From the NCBI RefSeq assembly GCF_000019185.1, contig NC_010334.1, forward strand, positions 4,898,001 through 4,962,000: a stretch of 64,000 nucleotides of DNA, in the 5' to 3' direction. Shown piece by piece: positions 52,364 through 61,853 of this stretch. Every line of letters starts with the position of its first letter. Position 1 is the first letter of the stretch. This DNA comes from Shewanella halifaxensis HAW-EB4. Lineage in GTDB: Bacteria > Pseudomonadota > Gammaproteobacteria > Enterobacterales > Shewanellaceae. A model generated the notes under the pieces. The model saw only the letters and a program-made list of their open reading frames with translations, did no database searches and was not told the origin of the DNA. Position numbers and translations under genes: made by a program.

Positions 52364-53938
52364 TCAAATCAAAGATACGGTCTCAATCTCACCAAACAGT
52401 TCATCTCGAAATTTCGGAGACTTCAATCTAAATGCATGCCCCTTATCAACTCTCCCACTGCCGTCTATTTCATAACCGCCACGCCAATCATAACGAACTA
52501 CGCCTTGCTCTATGAGAGAAAGGAATTGTGAAAATATCGGATTACTAGTTAATTCTAGCTTGTTATAGTTAAAATGATATTCTCCATCAATCAACGTTTC
52601 ATCAGCAATAATCCAAGCTGTATTAGGATGTTTTTCAATTAACCTTCCTTGTAGCTTTTCAAACAACCAAATAGCTGTAACCTCTTTCTTACTGCCAATT
52701 ACATGGTATTGAACGACTTGCTCAGCATCATAATCTACTTCAAGAAACAGCCCCTGAGGATTAGGTATGTTAGAAACTGTAACAAAAAGATCTTTATACC
52801 CTTGTCGCTGTTTATGCGTACTTAGATATCCATATGTTAGCATCATATCTCGCACCGACTTTATAGGACTAACATTCCAATCAGGCACTTGGGAAAATAA
52901 GGTGTCGGCGGTTTTACTACTGCTTCTTTTAGCTTTAAGTTCAATAGAACTTTTGTAATCCGCATCACTTCGGTTATTTATATCTAGCCCCAGTAAAAGC
53001 TCCAATGTATCACCAACATCTTTAGGGGATTTTTTACTTGGATTGCAACTTTTCACCCACCTCCCGCTGAACTGTTTTATTTCATTAATAAGTTCTTCAA
53101 CTAAATTGACATGACTAATAATCGAGCCAAATACACTTTCTAAATGAGCATCAGTACAAACAGGTTCAGTCAGTGGAATTATTACAGCAGTGTTTTCAAA
53201 GGTTGTTATATAGATTAACGTATCTTGTTCAATAGACTTTTTAAAACCCCAAGGCCAAAACCTAGGGTCACCTTTTTTATGAGGCTTTGCTTTAGGTCTA
53301 TAAAAGCTCGTTTTGATTAAATCATGGCCATCACGATTAAAAACCATTACATTTCTATAACTAATGTCACCATCAATCGCAGTTTCATAGTTAAAAATAT
53401 CGTTATCATAAAACATCTTACAGATTGGTTTGGAAGCATCTATTGTAGATTTATCCAGCATTGTAAAAGTGAGCCTAACCAAGCTGTAATTGTTACGAAT
53501 ATATTTCTGAACTTTTTTAATAAGTTCCTTTTCATTTCCATTAGGTAAAAATCTTTTGTTAGAGACTTGTTCCTGACAATTAATATTGTCGTCACTCATA
53601 TTGTTGTCCACTTTATTCTTCCTATGGATTAAAGCTGTGCGGTAATCACCTAATGGTGACGAGTGTTTCTCGATCACTCTAAAAATACTCGAATCTTCTG
53701 GCAAAGGGAGTAATGGCTCATTAAGCAACCTTCTCCATAAATCAGCCCACGTTAATGCGCCACTAGCTTGAGCAATAACTAATTTAGCTTGATAGTCATA
53801 AAGCTCATAATCAAGACCAACAATAATTGCCTTACCTTCAAACATATCTAAAGCTTTTTTTATCACAAAAAACCTCAATCTTTCATCGATATTCAATAAA
53901 AAGCTATTATCAAAAGAAAATAATTCAAGCCTATACAA
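52364..53938 (-). CDS. MvaI/BcnI-like restriction endonuclease with N-terminal extension
   Basis: A 524-residue protein. The C-terminal 230 residues contain the MvaI/BcnI-type core: E313 in 'GDTLELLLG', D327 in 'RSDADYKS' and E333-x-K335 in 'SIELKAKRS', then 'GHAFRLKSPKF' near the end. The first ~290 residues are extra with no nuclease motif, which is unusual as MvaI is about 246 residues. MvaI and BcnI cut CCWGG or CCSGG, so a CCNGG-like site is possible but not shown. The start is a TTG that overlaps the integrase gene by 8 bases; a GTG at about 53866 after GAGG is another choice. Confidence 0.8.
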   Translation of the reverse strand: MYRLELFSFDNSFLLNIDERLRFFVIKKALDMFEGKAIIVGLDYELYDYQAKLVIAQASGALTWADLWRRLLNEPLLPLPEDSSIFRVIEKHSSPLGDYRTALIHRKNKVDNNMSDDNINCQEQVSNKRFLPNGNEKELIKKVQKYIRNNYSLVRLTFTMLDKSTIDASKPICKMFYDNDIFNYETAIDGDISYRNVMVFNRDGHDLIKTSFYRPKAKPHKKGDPRFWPWGFKKSIEQDTLIYITTFENTAVIIPLTEPVCTDAHLESVFGSIISHVNLVEELINEIKQFSGRWVKSCNPSKKSPKDVGDTLELLLGLDINNRSDADYKSSIELKAKRSSSKTADTLFSQVPDWNVSPIKSVRDMMLTYGYLSTHKQRQGYKDLFVTVSNIPNPQGLFLEVDYDAEQVVQYHVIGSKKEVTAIWLFEKLQGRLIEKHPNTAWIIADETLIDGEYHFNYNKLELTSNPIFSQFLSLIEQGVVRYDWRGGYEIDGSGRVDKGHAFRLKSPKFRDELFGEIETVSLI

Positions 53939-55694
53939 ATAACAGGTCTACTACTGGCAACACATGTTTAAGTTCAGTCGACTTGTGGGTGTAGTTGCTA
54001 GTGATTCCAAATGAACTAATCTCATGACCTACTACCTGTTGGAGTAAGTTCACCTGTACACCTTCGTTCATCAGTTTGGTAATGAAGGTATGACGAAAGC
54101 TATGGAACGAGCGGATATGTCCCAGCTCATTAATCGAATTGATTTCAATATTCTGCATCTGCCTTGCAAACCATGCCGTCACCACCTCACGATTATTAAC
54201 CCTATCGAATACCCTCTCCTTACAGGATTCGACGTACTCGATAAAGCCAGCATTAATCAAATCCATGTGTAACGGGATCTTCCGCTTGGCATTCTCTGTT
54301 TTAAGCTTTTGGCTCTCATGCTCATCAGTAATTAGCAGGTAATGGCGTTTGGTTGCCGTATCAAACTTAACGTCTTCTTTACGTAGCTGAACCAACTCAC
54401 CACGTCTTGCTCCGGTATAGATGCCAAGATAGATCATCCACTTTCGCCAAACCTGCTTTTCGTCATCAGCAGCCTTTAGGAAGACTTGCAGTTCGATATC
54501 GTCAAATACGCCACGAGTTCTTGATTTGTACTCGCGCTTAATCGAACAAGGTGAAGCGTTGATATAACCGATAGTGTCACGCTTAGCGTAGGCAAATACT
54601 CCTTGCAGCCATTTATAGAAGTGGCTGACCGATTTAGGAGAGATCATATCCTCTTCAGGCACATCGACTTCTAAACGCTCAGCCCAAGACATCTTGCTAT
54701 ACGGTGCAATATTCATCTTCGGAAGTTCAAAGCAGCGATCAATAAATCGTCCAATATCTTTAGGAGAATAAAGGTCAATAGGCTTATCTTCAGTCAGGGA
54801 TTGCCACACCACATACTTTCTAGCGTAGTCTTGCTGTACCTTGTCAGCTAATTTCTCTTTCTTAATTTTATGCTGTAAAAATTCAGCATAAACTGCCGAA
54901 AAATGTGGAGCACTACTAACTACATCTATTTTAGTTTTAGCTTCACTCGCTACAACCGTGGGAGTTTGAAGTAATTGAGTTAATTCACGCTCTTTAACTC
55001 CATCTTCACAAACAACGGTTTCAATCAATGTGTTTCGAATCTGAGATGAAGTTCTAAGCTTACTAAGCAATACTTGAAACTCTAGAGATTGCTCATCAAA
55101 ACAGAGGTTATGCTTAGCTAAAATCTCCTTCGCAGTCTCTGCTAACCCGTCAACATTGAAGTCTTCATCAGAGGCTGTAAATCGAATGAGAATACTTGCT
55201 AGATACTGTAGAAAGGCAGACATATCCTCATTCGATATGCTATCCATCACCTCATATAGCTTTTCTCCTACAGGCATTCCACAAGCATTATTTCCTAATG
55301 AGGCTAGCATGTGATGAAAACGCTCAGGAAAGTCTATTGGGCAATTTCTTCCTAGTACCTTAAGCATATGGACATTACTGGTATAGGATTGCTCTAATTC
55401 AGCAATGATAGGGTCAATGTGATGCATTGTGAGCTTTTCTTGCATGCTTATTTTAAATCCATTAACTAAGCGGCGAATTTCATCAGTTTCATGCTTTTGA
55501 TAAGTCTGCACAAGCTTTTTTAGCTTAGTTACTTCGAGACTTATTTTCTTCCATGAAACAATGGCTTCGCTAAACTCTGTCGATTTAAGACTTAGGGAGA
55601 ATTGATGCTTGATTCGATGTCTGCGCAATACAAAGCGGAAATAATAGGTGTTATTACGAAGGTATAGATGCTTGAATCCATGAACTGATTTCAT
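53931..55694 (-). CDS. int: tyrosine integrase of the rnpB-site element
   Basis: The ATG at 55694 has GAGG 9 bases upstream; an upstream in-frame ATG would read through the arm-type repeats. The 587-residue protein has an arm-binding-like N-terminus ('HGFKHLYLRNNTYYFRFVLRRHRIKHQFSLSLKS'), a core-binding domain, and catalytic residues in 'TGARRGELVQLRKEDV', 'FHSFRHTFITKLM', 'GHEISSFGITSNYTHKS' (Tyr in YTHKS). It is larger than lambda Int. It lies directly next to the rnpB end, so it should integrate the element there. Confidence 0.93.
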   Translation of the reverse strand: MKSVHGFKHLYLRNNTYYFRFVLRRHRIKHQFSLSLKSTEFSEAIVSWKKISLEVTKLKKLVQTYQKHETDEIRRLVNGFKISMQEKLTMHHIDPIIAELEQSYTSNVHMLKVLGRNCPIDFPERFHHMLASLGNNACGMPVGEKLYEVMDSISNEDMSAFLQYLASILIRFTASDEDFNVDGLAETAKEILAKHNLCFDEQSLEFQVLLSKLRTSSQIRNTLIETVVCEDGVKERELTQLLQTPTVVASEAKTKIDVVSSAPHFSAVYAEFLQHKIKKEKLADKVQQDYARKYVVWQSLTEDKPIDLYSPKDIGRFIDRCFELPKMNIAPYSKMSWAERLEVDVPEEDMISPKSVSHFYKWLQGVFAYAKRDTIGYINASPCSIKREYKSRTRGVFDDIELQVFLKAADDEKQVWRKWMIYLGIYTGARRGELVQLRKEDVKFDTATKRHYLLITDEHESQKLKTENAKRKIPLHMDLINAGFIEYVESCKERVFDRVNNREVVTAWFARQMQNIEINSINELGHIRSFHSFRHTFITKLMNEGVQVNLLQQVVGHEISSFGITSNYTHKSTELKHVLPVVDLLFV

Positions 55695-55756
55695 GATAAG
55701 CACCTCAAGATATAACGGAGATTCTGAAGTGTTCTTTGAATAAGATTTTGAAAAGC

Positions 55757-55788
55757 GTGTAACAAGAGGTGTAACACACCGTGTAACA
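55757..55788 (+). repeat. right arm-type sites: 3 x GTGTAACA at 12-bp steps
   Basis: GTGTAACA at 55757, 55769 and 55781 with spacers AGAG and CACC, matching the left triplet in word, step and orientation. It lies between the integrase start and the rnpB end, so Int binding would also repress int. Confidence 0.85.
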
Positions 55789-55815
55789 GGTGAGATAATT
55801 TGAAATGAGAAATCA

Positions 55816-55844
55816 GACAACTGCTTGCAGAACAAGCAGTTGTC
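55816..55844 (-). terminator. terminator of rnpB, located inside the element
   Basis: GACAACTGCTTG and CAAGCAGTTGTC (12 bp, perfect) with loop CAGAA. On the minus strand TGATTTCTC follows. It ends the RNase P RNA transcript 17 bases past the att core, and therefore belongs to the element's side of the junction. Confidence 0.75.
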
Positions 55845-55851
55845 TTCATCC

Positions 55852-56200
<349 letters not shown>

Positions 56201-56207
56201 GGCGCGG

Positions 56208-56237
56208 ATTATAGCCTAAGCTCAAGCAACAAACCAA
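56208..56237 (-). promoter_or_regulatory. promoter of rnpB
   Basis: TATAAT on the minus strand (56213-56208) about 8 bases before the likely RNA start, followed by a GC-rich discriminator (CCGCGCC) typical of stringently controlled stable RNA. A weak -35 TTGGTT lies 18 bases further up. Confidence 0.65.
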
Positions 56238-56296
56238 GGACTTTCACAAATCAGCTTAACTCAAGGGTGAATCTATTAGCGATCTATCGCTAAAAG

Positions 56297-57139
56297 TTAA
56301 AGCCCTATAGATAATCCGTGCTTATAAAGTGCGTTCTTTTTAATGTCGTAAATCTGCCCTGCAACCGCCGCAGCTTTTTTCAGTGGCAGCTCTTCACACA
56401 ACAATTTAAGCGTATTAATCACCGTAGGCGAAAACTCTGATTCTTCGTCGCTGCGATGACCATGACACATCAACACGATTTCACCGCGCTGCTGATTAGG
56501 ATCATCTTTAACGGTTTGCAGTACTTCACCTGCGGGGCCAGATAAGAAAGTCTCAAAGGTTTTAGTGACTTCTCGAGCCATCACAATTTCACGATCTGCG
56601 CCTAACGCCTCAACGAGTGATTCTAGGCTGTGAACGATACGATGCGGTGACTCATAAAAGATTAACGTACGAGGATCATCTTTCAGTGCAGTCAGCTTAT
56701 CAAATCGAGCTTTCTCTTTTGACGGCAAGAAACCTTCAAACGTGAAACGATCAGAGGGTAAACCTGAAGCACTTAATGCCGTAATCGCAGCACATGGGCC
56801 TGGTAGTGGGATCACATTAAAGCCCGCTTCACGCACTTGCTTAACTAAGTGGTAGCCAGGATCTGAGATCAGCGGTGTGCCCGCATCAGAGATCAAAGCA
56901 ACTGCTTCGCCATTACCCAGTTTTTGAATGATCCACTGCGCTCGGTCACGTTCATTATGATCGTGCAAAGCCGTTTTACGGGTCTCGATACCGAAGTGAC
57001 TCAGCAATTTTCCACTATGACGGGTGTCTTCACAGGCGATAAGCGATACTTGATTAAGTACCTCTATTGCACGGCTACTGATGTCCCCTAGATTCCCAAT
57101 TGGTGTGGGAACAATGTAAAGCGCGACCGACAGGTCCAT
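56297..57139 (-). CDS. rsmI: 16S rRNA 2'-O-ribose C1402 methyltransferase
   Basis: The ATG at 57139 has AGAGG before it and starts 'MDLSVALYIVPTPIGNLGDISSRAIEVL', the RsmI N-terminus; a longer frame to 57166 exists. Further motifs are 'ISDAGTPLISDPGYHLV' and 'LPGPCAAITALSASGLPSDRFTFEGFLP'. It methylates C1402 of 16S rRNA with SAM. It is divergent from lpoA and upstream of rnpB. Confidence 0.96.
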   Translation of the reverse strand: MDLSVALYIVPTPIGNLGDISSRAIEVLNQVSLIACEDTRHSGKLLSHFGIETRKTALHDHNERDRAQWIIQKLGNGEAVALISDAGTPLISDPGYHLVKQVREAGFNVIPLPGPCAAITALSASGLPSDRFTFEGFLPSKEKARFDKLTALKDDPRTLIFYESPHRIVHSLESLVEALGADREIVMAREVTKTFETFLSGPAGEVLQTVKDDPNQQRGEIVLMCHGHRSDEESEFSPTVINTLKLLCEELPLKKAAAVAGQIYDIKKNALYKHGLSIGL

Positions 57140-57241
57140 AACTACCTCTGTATTGAGTGTTGGCAAGAGTTTCTAACAATACTTTCGCCAAGCGGAAGAG
57201 CAGGTTAAACTATTAGCAGCATCTTACCAGAGTGAAGACCC

Positions 57242-59116
57242 GTGTTAAAAAGACTGAATACAACAAAATTTATTTCTATCGCGATTTTATCAGCGGTTTT
57301 GTTCGGTTGCGGCACGACGACTGCACCGGTAAAGACTGAAAAGACTCAAGTTTCTTTATCCGTAGTGACCGAGACGTCATCACAATACTTGGCGCTTGCT
57401 GCCAAAGAAAAAAATAAAGAAACCCGCGATAAATATGTTTTACTCGCCGCGCACGCCTTCATCAACGAAGGTAATGCCAGCGCTGCCGATAAAGCATTGA
57501 AGTCAATCTCACAGGATATCAGCCAAAAAACAGAGCTACTTGCCGAGCATATTTACCTTTCCGCTCGAGTATTAGAGATGACATCGACCTATGATCATGC
57601 TCTACAGGTTCTTAATTATCCAAGCAACTGGACGCTGCCTGACTGGCAATGGGTAAGTTATTACCAATTTAAGGCTCATCTGTATCAATTGATTAATCAG
57701 CCAATCGATCAAGTTAGACAATTAAGCTTACTGAGTCAGTATTTACCTGCCTCACAGGCTCAGGAAGTCAACGACACCATTTGGCGCTCGCTACAGCTGA
57801 TTAATGAACAAACTCTATTAAGCTTTAGCAACGACACCTCTAACCCCATTTTTGCGGGTTGGGTACAACTGGCATATATCGCCAAGCACTATGCCGTTGA
57901 CCCTAACGACTTAGTGCGCCACCTAGGCAGCTGGCAACAGCTTAACCCGCATCATCCCGCTGCGGCAAAACTACCAACAGATTTGGAAAAGGCGCTCAAT
58001 ACTCAGCCTTACCAGCCAAAGAATATTGCCGTATTACTGCCATTAACTGGCTCGCGTGCAACGGTGGCGAACACAGTAAAGCAAGGCATTATTGCTAACT
58101 ATATGGCTACGGGTGACGACAGCGTTACACTCAACTTTTTCGATACCGCAACGGGTGCACAAGCCGCTTACCAGCAAGCGGTTGCGGCAGGTGCCGAATT
58201 TATTATCGGTCCACTATTGCAGTCTGAAGTCGAGCAGTTACAGAATATGACTGCTGTAGGTGAAGCCGTTAGCACGGCTGGAGAGACAGCAGCTGTGAGC
58301 CCTGTTGCAAGTAAGACCATCCCACAACTTTACTTGAACCATATCGATACCTTTACGCCCGACCCTGATAAGTTTTTCTTTGCCTTGTCGCCTACTGATG
58401 AAGCAATTGATGCAGCCCAGCGTCTATACAACGACGGTATTGAGCAACCATTACTATTAGTCAGCAACGATGCTGTTGGCCACCGCATGGCGGAAAGCTT
58501 TAATAAGGCTTGGCAAACCCTGACCAATAATCCTGCCGAAATCCATTACTATGACGGCGGTGATAAGATGAAAGTCACCGTACAAAAAGCCTTAGGCGTT
58601 ATCGATAGTAAAGAACGTATTGCGCGTATTAAGGCGATCCTGACACCTAAGATTGAAGCCGACTTTCGCTCTCGCCGTGATATCGATGCGATTTACATGA
58701 TCTCTGCTAGCCAAGATTTAGCGCTACTTAAGCCCTTTATCGACGTTAATTTCAGCGTGTTCGCCGATCCGGTTCCGCTCTATACCACCAGCCGTAGTCG
58801 AGTTGAAGGTAACAGTCGCGAAACCGCCGAAGAACTAAATAACCTCACTATCAGCGACATTCCTTGGTTGATCACTCCTAATACCGAAACCCAGATGGTC
58901 AACGAGTTATGGCCTAACTGGAGTAATGGCCGTAAGCGCCTATTTATTATGGGCTATGATGCATTGGATTTAGTGGGTAAACTGGCCCAGATGCGCGCCC
59001 TGCCGGGCTATCAATTTACTGGTCGCAGCGGTATGTTATCGGTGCAGCCTGACGGCACATTGCATCGCCAACTCAGCTGGGGCCGTTATCAAAGAGGTAA
59101 CTTGCGTCCGCTATAA
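57242..59116 (+). CDS. lpoA: LpoA-type outer-membrane lipoprotein activator of PBP1a
   Basis: A 624-residue protein starting at GTG. The lipobox LFGCG gives a lipidated Cys. Then a helical TPR-like N-terminal domain (to about residue 250) and a periplasmic-binding-protein-like domain ('KNIAVLLPLTGSRATVANTVKQGIIANYM', 'FIIGPLLQSEVEQL') typical of LppC/LpoA. It stimulates peptidoglycan synthesis by PBP1a. It leads a five-gene run that ends with dolP. Confidence 0.93.
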   Translation: MLKRLNTTKFISIAILSAVLFGCGTTTAPVKTEKTQVSLSVVTETSSQYLALAAKEKNKETRDKYVLLAAHAFINEGNASAADKALKSISQDISQKTELLAEHIYLSARVLEMTSTYDHALQVLNYPSNWTLPDWQWVSYYQFKAHLYQLINQPIDQVRQLSLLSQYLPASQAQEVNDTIWRSLQLINEQTLLSFSNDTSNPIFAGWVQLAYIAKHYAVDPNDLVRHLGSWQQLNPHHPAAAKLPTDLEKALNTQPYQPKNIAVLLPLTGSRATVANTVKQGIIANYMATGDDSVTLNFFDTATGAQAAYQQAVAAGAEFIIGPLLQSEVEQLQNMTAVGEAVSTAGETAAVSPVASKTIPQLYLNHIDTFTPDPDKFFFALSPTDEAIDAAQRLYNDGIEQPLLLVSNDAVGHRMAESFNKAWQTLTNNPAEIHYYDGGDKMKVTVQKALGVIDSKERIARIKAILTPKIEADFRSRRDIDAIYMISASQDLALLKPFIDVNFSVFADPVPLYTTSRSRVEGNSRETAEELNNLTISDIPWLITPNTETQMVNELWPNWSNGRKRLFIMGYDALDLVGKLAQMRALPGYQFTGRSGMLSVQPDGTLHRQLSWGRYQRGNLRPL

Positions 59117-59226
59117 AACCGATGTCGTAAATTTTTAATAAACTTTACAGTTAAATACGTCGAGGAAAATAGTCTCGGCTAGCGCTTTAAGATATATTCA
59201 AATTGACGCGACAAGGATGAGCGAAT

Positions 59227-59568
59227 TTGACTGCAGATAACCCAAATCAAGGCCAGATTGCCGAACATGCAGCACGGCAATATTTGCAACAACGCGGGCT
59301 AATCTTTGTCGAACAAAACGTGCGATACCGTTTTGGTGAAATCGACATTGTGATGAAAGACGGCAGCGATTGGGTTTTCGTTGAGGTAAAATACCGCTCT
59401 GCATCTCAATACGGTGGTGCAGTGAATTCGTTGAGCGCTGCGCAAGCTGGGCGAATTAGAAAAGCTGCGAGCCATTACATACAGTTAAATCGAATCGATG
59501 CCATATGTCGTTTCGATGTCATTGCGGCCGATCCTCAAGGGATCCAGTGGATCCGCGATGCATTTTAA
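59227..59568 (+). CDS. yraN: YraN-family endonuclease-like protein
   Basis: A 113-residue protein starting at TTG after AAGGATGAG. It has the UPF0102 pattern 'G.IAEHAARQYLQQRGL', 'RFGEIDIVMKDGSDWVFVEVKYR' (the D...E-x-K of a PD-(D/E)xK fold) and 'RFDVI'. The cellular role is not defined. Its place after lpoA is conserved in gammaproteobacteria. Confidence 0.93.
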   Translation: MTADNPNQGQIAEHAARQYLQQRGLIFVEQNVRYRFGEIDIVMKDGSDWVFVEVKYRSASQYGGAVNSLSAAQAGRIRKAASHYIQLNRIDAICRFDVIAADPQGIQWIRDAF

Positions 59569-59632
59569 ATAGTTTAATTTTCATATGTACCACCCTGCCA
59601 AAAGTGGGCATAAATAAACATAGGGTTTATCC

Positions 59633-60226
59633 ATGTTAGAACGCATTAAAGACAGCTTTACAGAGTCAATTCAAACTAAGATTGATGCTTCTGAAGCACT
59701 ACCAGAATCCATTGCCAAAGCCGCTGAGATGATGGTGCACTGCCTGCTTAGTGGTAACAAAATCTTAGCTTGTGGTAACGGCGGTAGCGCCGGTGATGCA
59801 CAGCACTTTTCTGCGGAGCTATTAAACCGCTATGAAATTGAGCGTCCACCACTACCCGCAATCGCGCTTAGCTGCGACACTTCAACAATCACTGCGATTG
59901 CTAACGATTACAGCTACGATGAGATCTTCTCTAAGCAGATCATGGCACTGGGTCAACCTGGAGATATCTTACTGGCGATCTCAACCAGTGGTAACTCTGG
60001 CAACGTCATTAAAGCCATGGAAGCAGCCCTTAGCCGTGACATGACGATTGTATCGTTAACCGGTAAAGATGGCGGCGCTATGGCTGGTCTACTTAGCGTC
60101 AATGACGTTGAGATCCGAGTGCCATCAAATGTTACTGCCCGTATTCAAGAGGTTCACCTGCTAGCGATTCATTGTCTGTGTGACAACATCGACCACACGC
60201 TATTCCCGCAGGACGAACAGGCATGA
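59633..60226 (+). CDS. diaA: DiaA, DnaA-initiator-associating SIS protein
   Basis: A 197-residue SIS-domain protein with 'NKILACGNGGSAGDAQHFSAELLNRYEIERPPLPAIALS' and 'ISTSGNSGNVIKAMEAA'. In this gene context (yraN before, dolP after) the DiaA assignment is better than its paralogue GmhA. It binds DnaA and helps timely replication start. The stop overlaps the dolP start by 4 bases. Confidence 0.9.
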   Translation: MLERIKDSFTESIQTKIDASEALPESIAKAAEMMVHCLLSGNKILACGNGGSAGDAQHFSAELLNRYEIERPPLPAIALSCDTSTITAIANDYSYDEIFSKQIMALGQPGDILLAISTSGNSGNVIKAMEAALSRDMTIVSLTGKDGGAMAGLLSVNDVEIRVPSNVTARIQEVHLLAIHCLCDNIDHTLFPQDEQA

Positions 60227-60792
60227 GAGCACTGCTCCCATTAATCGCTATTGTGTTAATGCTACAAGGCTGTGCAGGTGCCGTTATGGTCGGCGCAGTA
60301 GGCGGCGCAATGATGGTTAATGACGAGCGCAGCTTTAAGACTCAGATAGATGACACCAACGCCGATTTTAATATCTCCAGTGCGTTGGCTTCTCATGATG
60401 ACTTAAATAATCAGGCGAATATCAGCGGCATTGTCATGAATTCTAACGTATTGATGATAGGTCAAGCGCCAAACTCAATGCTACGCGATAAAGCCATTCG
60501 TATTGTTAAAGAGTTAAAGATTGGCGGTAAGATCCATAACCAGATCCGTATCGGTAACCCAACCTCATTCACTACGCGTAGCAACGACACCTGGATCACC
60601 ACTAAGGTGAAGGGTCGTATGCTCAATGAAAAAGGGTTAGATGTGACCAATATTAAGGTCGTCACCGAAAATGGTGAGGTGTTCTTAATCGGATATGTTG
60701 AGCGTGCTCAAGCCGATTTAGCCGTGGAAGTGGCTCGCAATACCGCAGGCGTGCGCAAAGTGATTAAGGTGTTTGAATACACAGACTCTTAA
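60223..60792 (+). CDS. dolP: DolP (YraP), double-BON-domain outer-membrane lipoprotein
   Basis: A 189-residue lipoprotein (LQGCAG lipobox) with two BON domains at residues about 45-110 and 120-185 ('NISGIVMNSNVLMIGQAPNSMLRDKAI', 'TENGEVFLIGYVERAQADLAVEVARNTAGV'). It supports outer-membrane integrity and localises to the division site. Translationally coupled with diaA and followed by a terminator. Confidence 0.93.
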   Translation: MRALLPLIAIVLMLQGCAGAVMVGAVGGAMMVNDERSFKTQIDDTNADFNISSALASHDDLNNQANISGIVMNSNVLMIGQAPNSMLRDKAIRIVKELKIGGKIHNQIRIGNPTSFTTRSNDTWITTKVKGRMLNEKGLDVTNIKVVTENGEVFLIGYVERAQADLAVEVARNTAGVRKVIKVFEYTDS

Positions 60793-60822
60793 TCACCAAG
60801 CCCCACACCCAACGCTTAGAAG

Positions 60823-60855
60823 AATCATCCAACCTTTTGTTCGATGATTTTTTTT
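60823..60855 (+). terminator. intrinsic terminator of the lpoA-dolP genes
   Basis: AATCATC and GATGATT pair around 13 bases and run into seven T. It overlaps the last codons of the convergent transporter gene. Confidence 0.75.
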
Positions 60856-61709
60856 GGTCTTAAATTAGCCATGCGCGCTGCTACCCAAGGAATAATTAGC
60901 GATGGCAACACAATAAAGCCCGCACCAACCCAACTTAAACCGTCTAGCCACTCGTCAAACAGCAGCCAGCCAAACAATACACAAAATAGTAGGCCAGTGT
61001 ATTCAGCTATGGCTATCTGGCTCGCCTGCGCTTTACGGTAAGCCAATACGCATAACCAGTGATATGCCAGTAAGAAGCTGTTACTGAGCGCTGCTATGCC
61101 GATAAGCCCCCAGCTTACACCTTCGAAACCCTGTACCAACACCATAATAAATGTGAGTGGAATACTGAGCATGTTGTAGAGCATTAAAGTCACACTTGGA
61201 TTCTCAGTGTCTGGCAGTTTCCGTAGGGCTAACTGGTTAATCGCGAAGCTAAAGGCTGAGATCAGCACTGCGATACCAAATATATTAATTTCACTGGGTC
61301 GCAGTAAAATTAAAATACCAATGAAGCCCAAAACAGTGGCTAACCACTGAGTCGCGGTCACTTTCTCTTTTAGAAAAATCGAGCCCATCAGTACTATCAT
61401 CAAAGGTGCAGAAAAGAATAATGAACTAACCGTCGCGATAGGTAAGGACATCAGTCCCATGATCAAACATACCGCGCCTAATGCACCGGTATTCGATCGA
61501 AATAAATGTACTTTCAGGTGCTGAGTCGTAGGTCTTTTGGCGTAAAACCACAAAGGCAACAACATCAATACCGATAGGATCTGCCGTATTAACAAGAACG
61601 TTGCGGCATTACTTCCTTCAGGCATCCATTTAATGGAAACATCATAGAGCGCGCTAAAAAGGTTGCCAAAAACGAGGATTGCCATCGCAATCATGACATT
61701 GGATTTCAT
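60825..61709 (-). CDS. EamA/DMT-superfamily transporter
   Basis: A 294-residue protein with ten hydrophobic helices and two EamA repeats (residues about 6-140 and 150-282). 'FLLIRQILSVLMLLPLWF' and 'LFFSAPLMIVLMGSIFLKEKVTATQWLATVLGFIGILILLRP' are typical. It exports or imports a small metabolite across the inner membrane; the substrate is not known. Divergent from the LysR gene downstream in the window, which may control it. Confidence 0.88.
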   Translation of the reverse strand: MKSNVMIAMAILVFGNLFSALYDVSIKWMPEGSNAATFLLIRQILSVLMLLPLWFYAKRPTTQHLKVHLFRSNTGALGAVCLIMGLMSLPIATVSSLFFSAPLMIVLMGSIFLKEKVTATQWLATVLGFIGILILLRPSEINIFGIAVLISAFSFAINQLALRKLPDTENPSVTLMLYNMLSIPLTFIMVLVQGFEGVSWGLIGIAALSNSFLLAYHWLCVLAYRKAQASQIAIAEYTGLLFCVLFGWLLFDEWLDGLSWVGAGFIVLPSLIIPWVAARMANLRPKKIIEQKVG

Positions 61710-61853
61710 CTATTTTTCCACAGTACAACTGAATATGCGCGCATGATATATCCCGCAAAAGACAAACTAAAATGATGTTTTTTCGTCAATCATGAATTAA
61801 ATTAATACTATGATAAAGATCACCTATTAAATTCATACATTGAGCGAATCACT

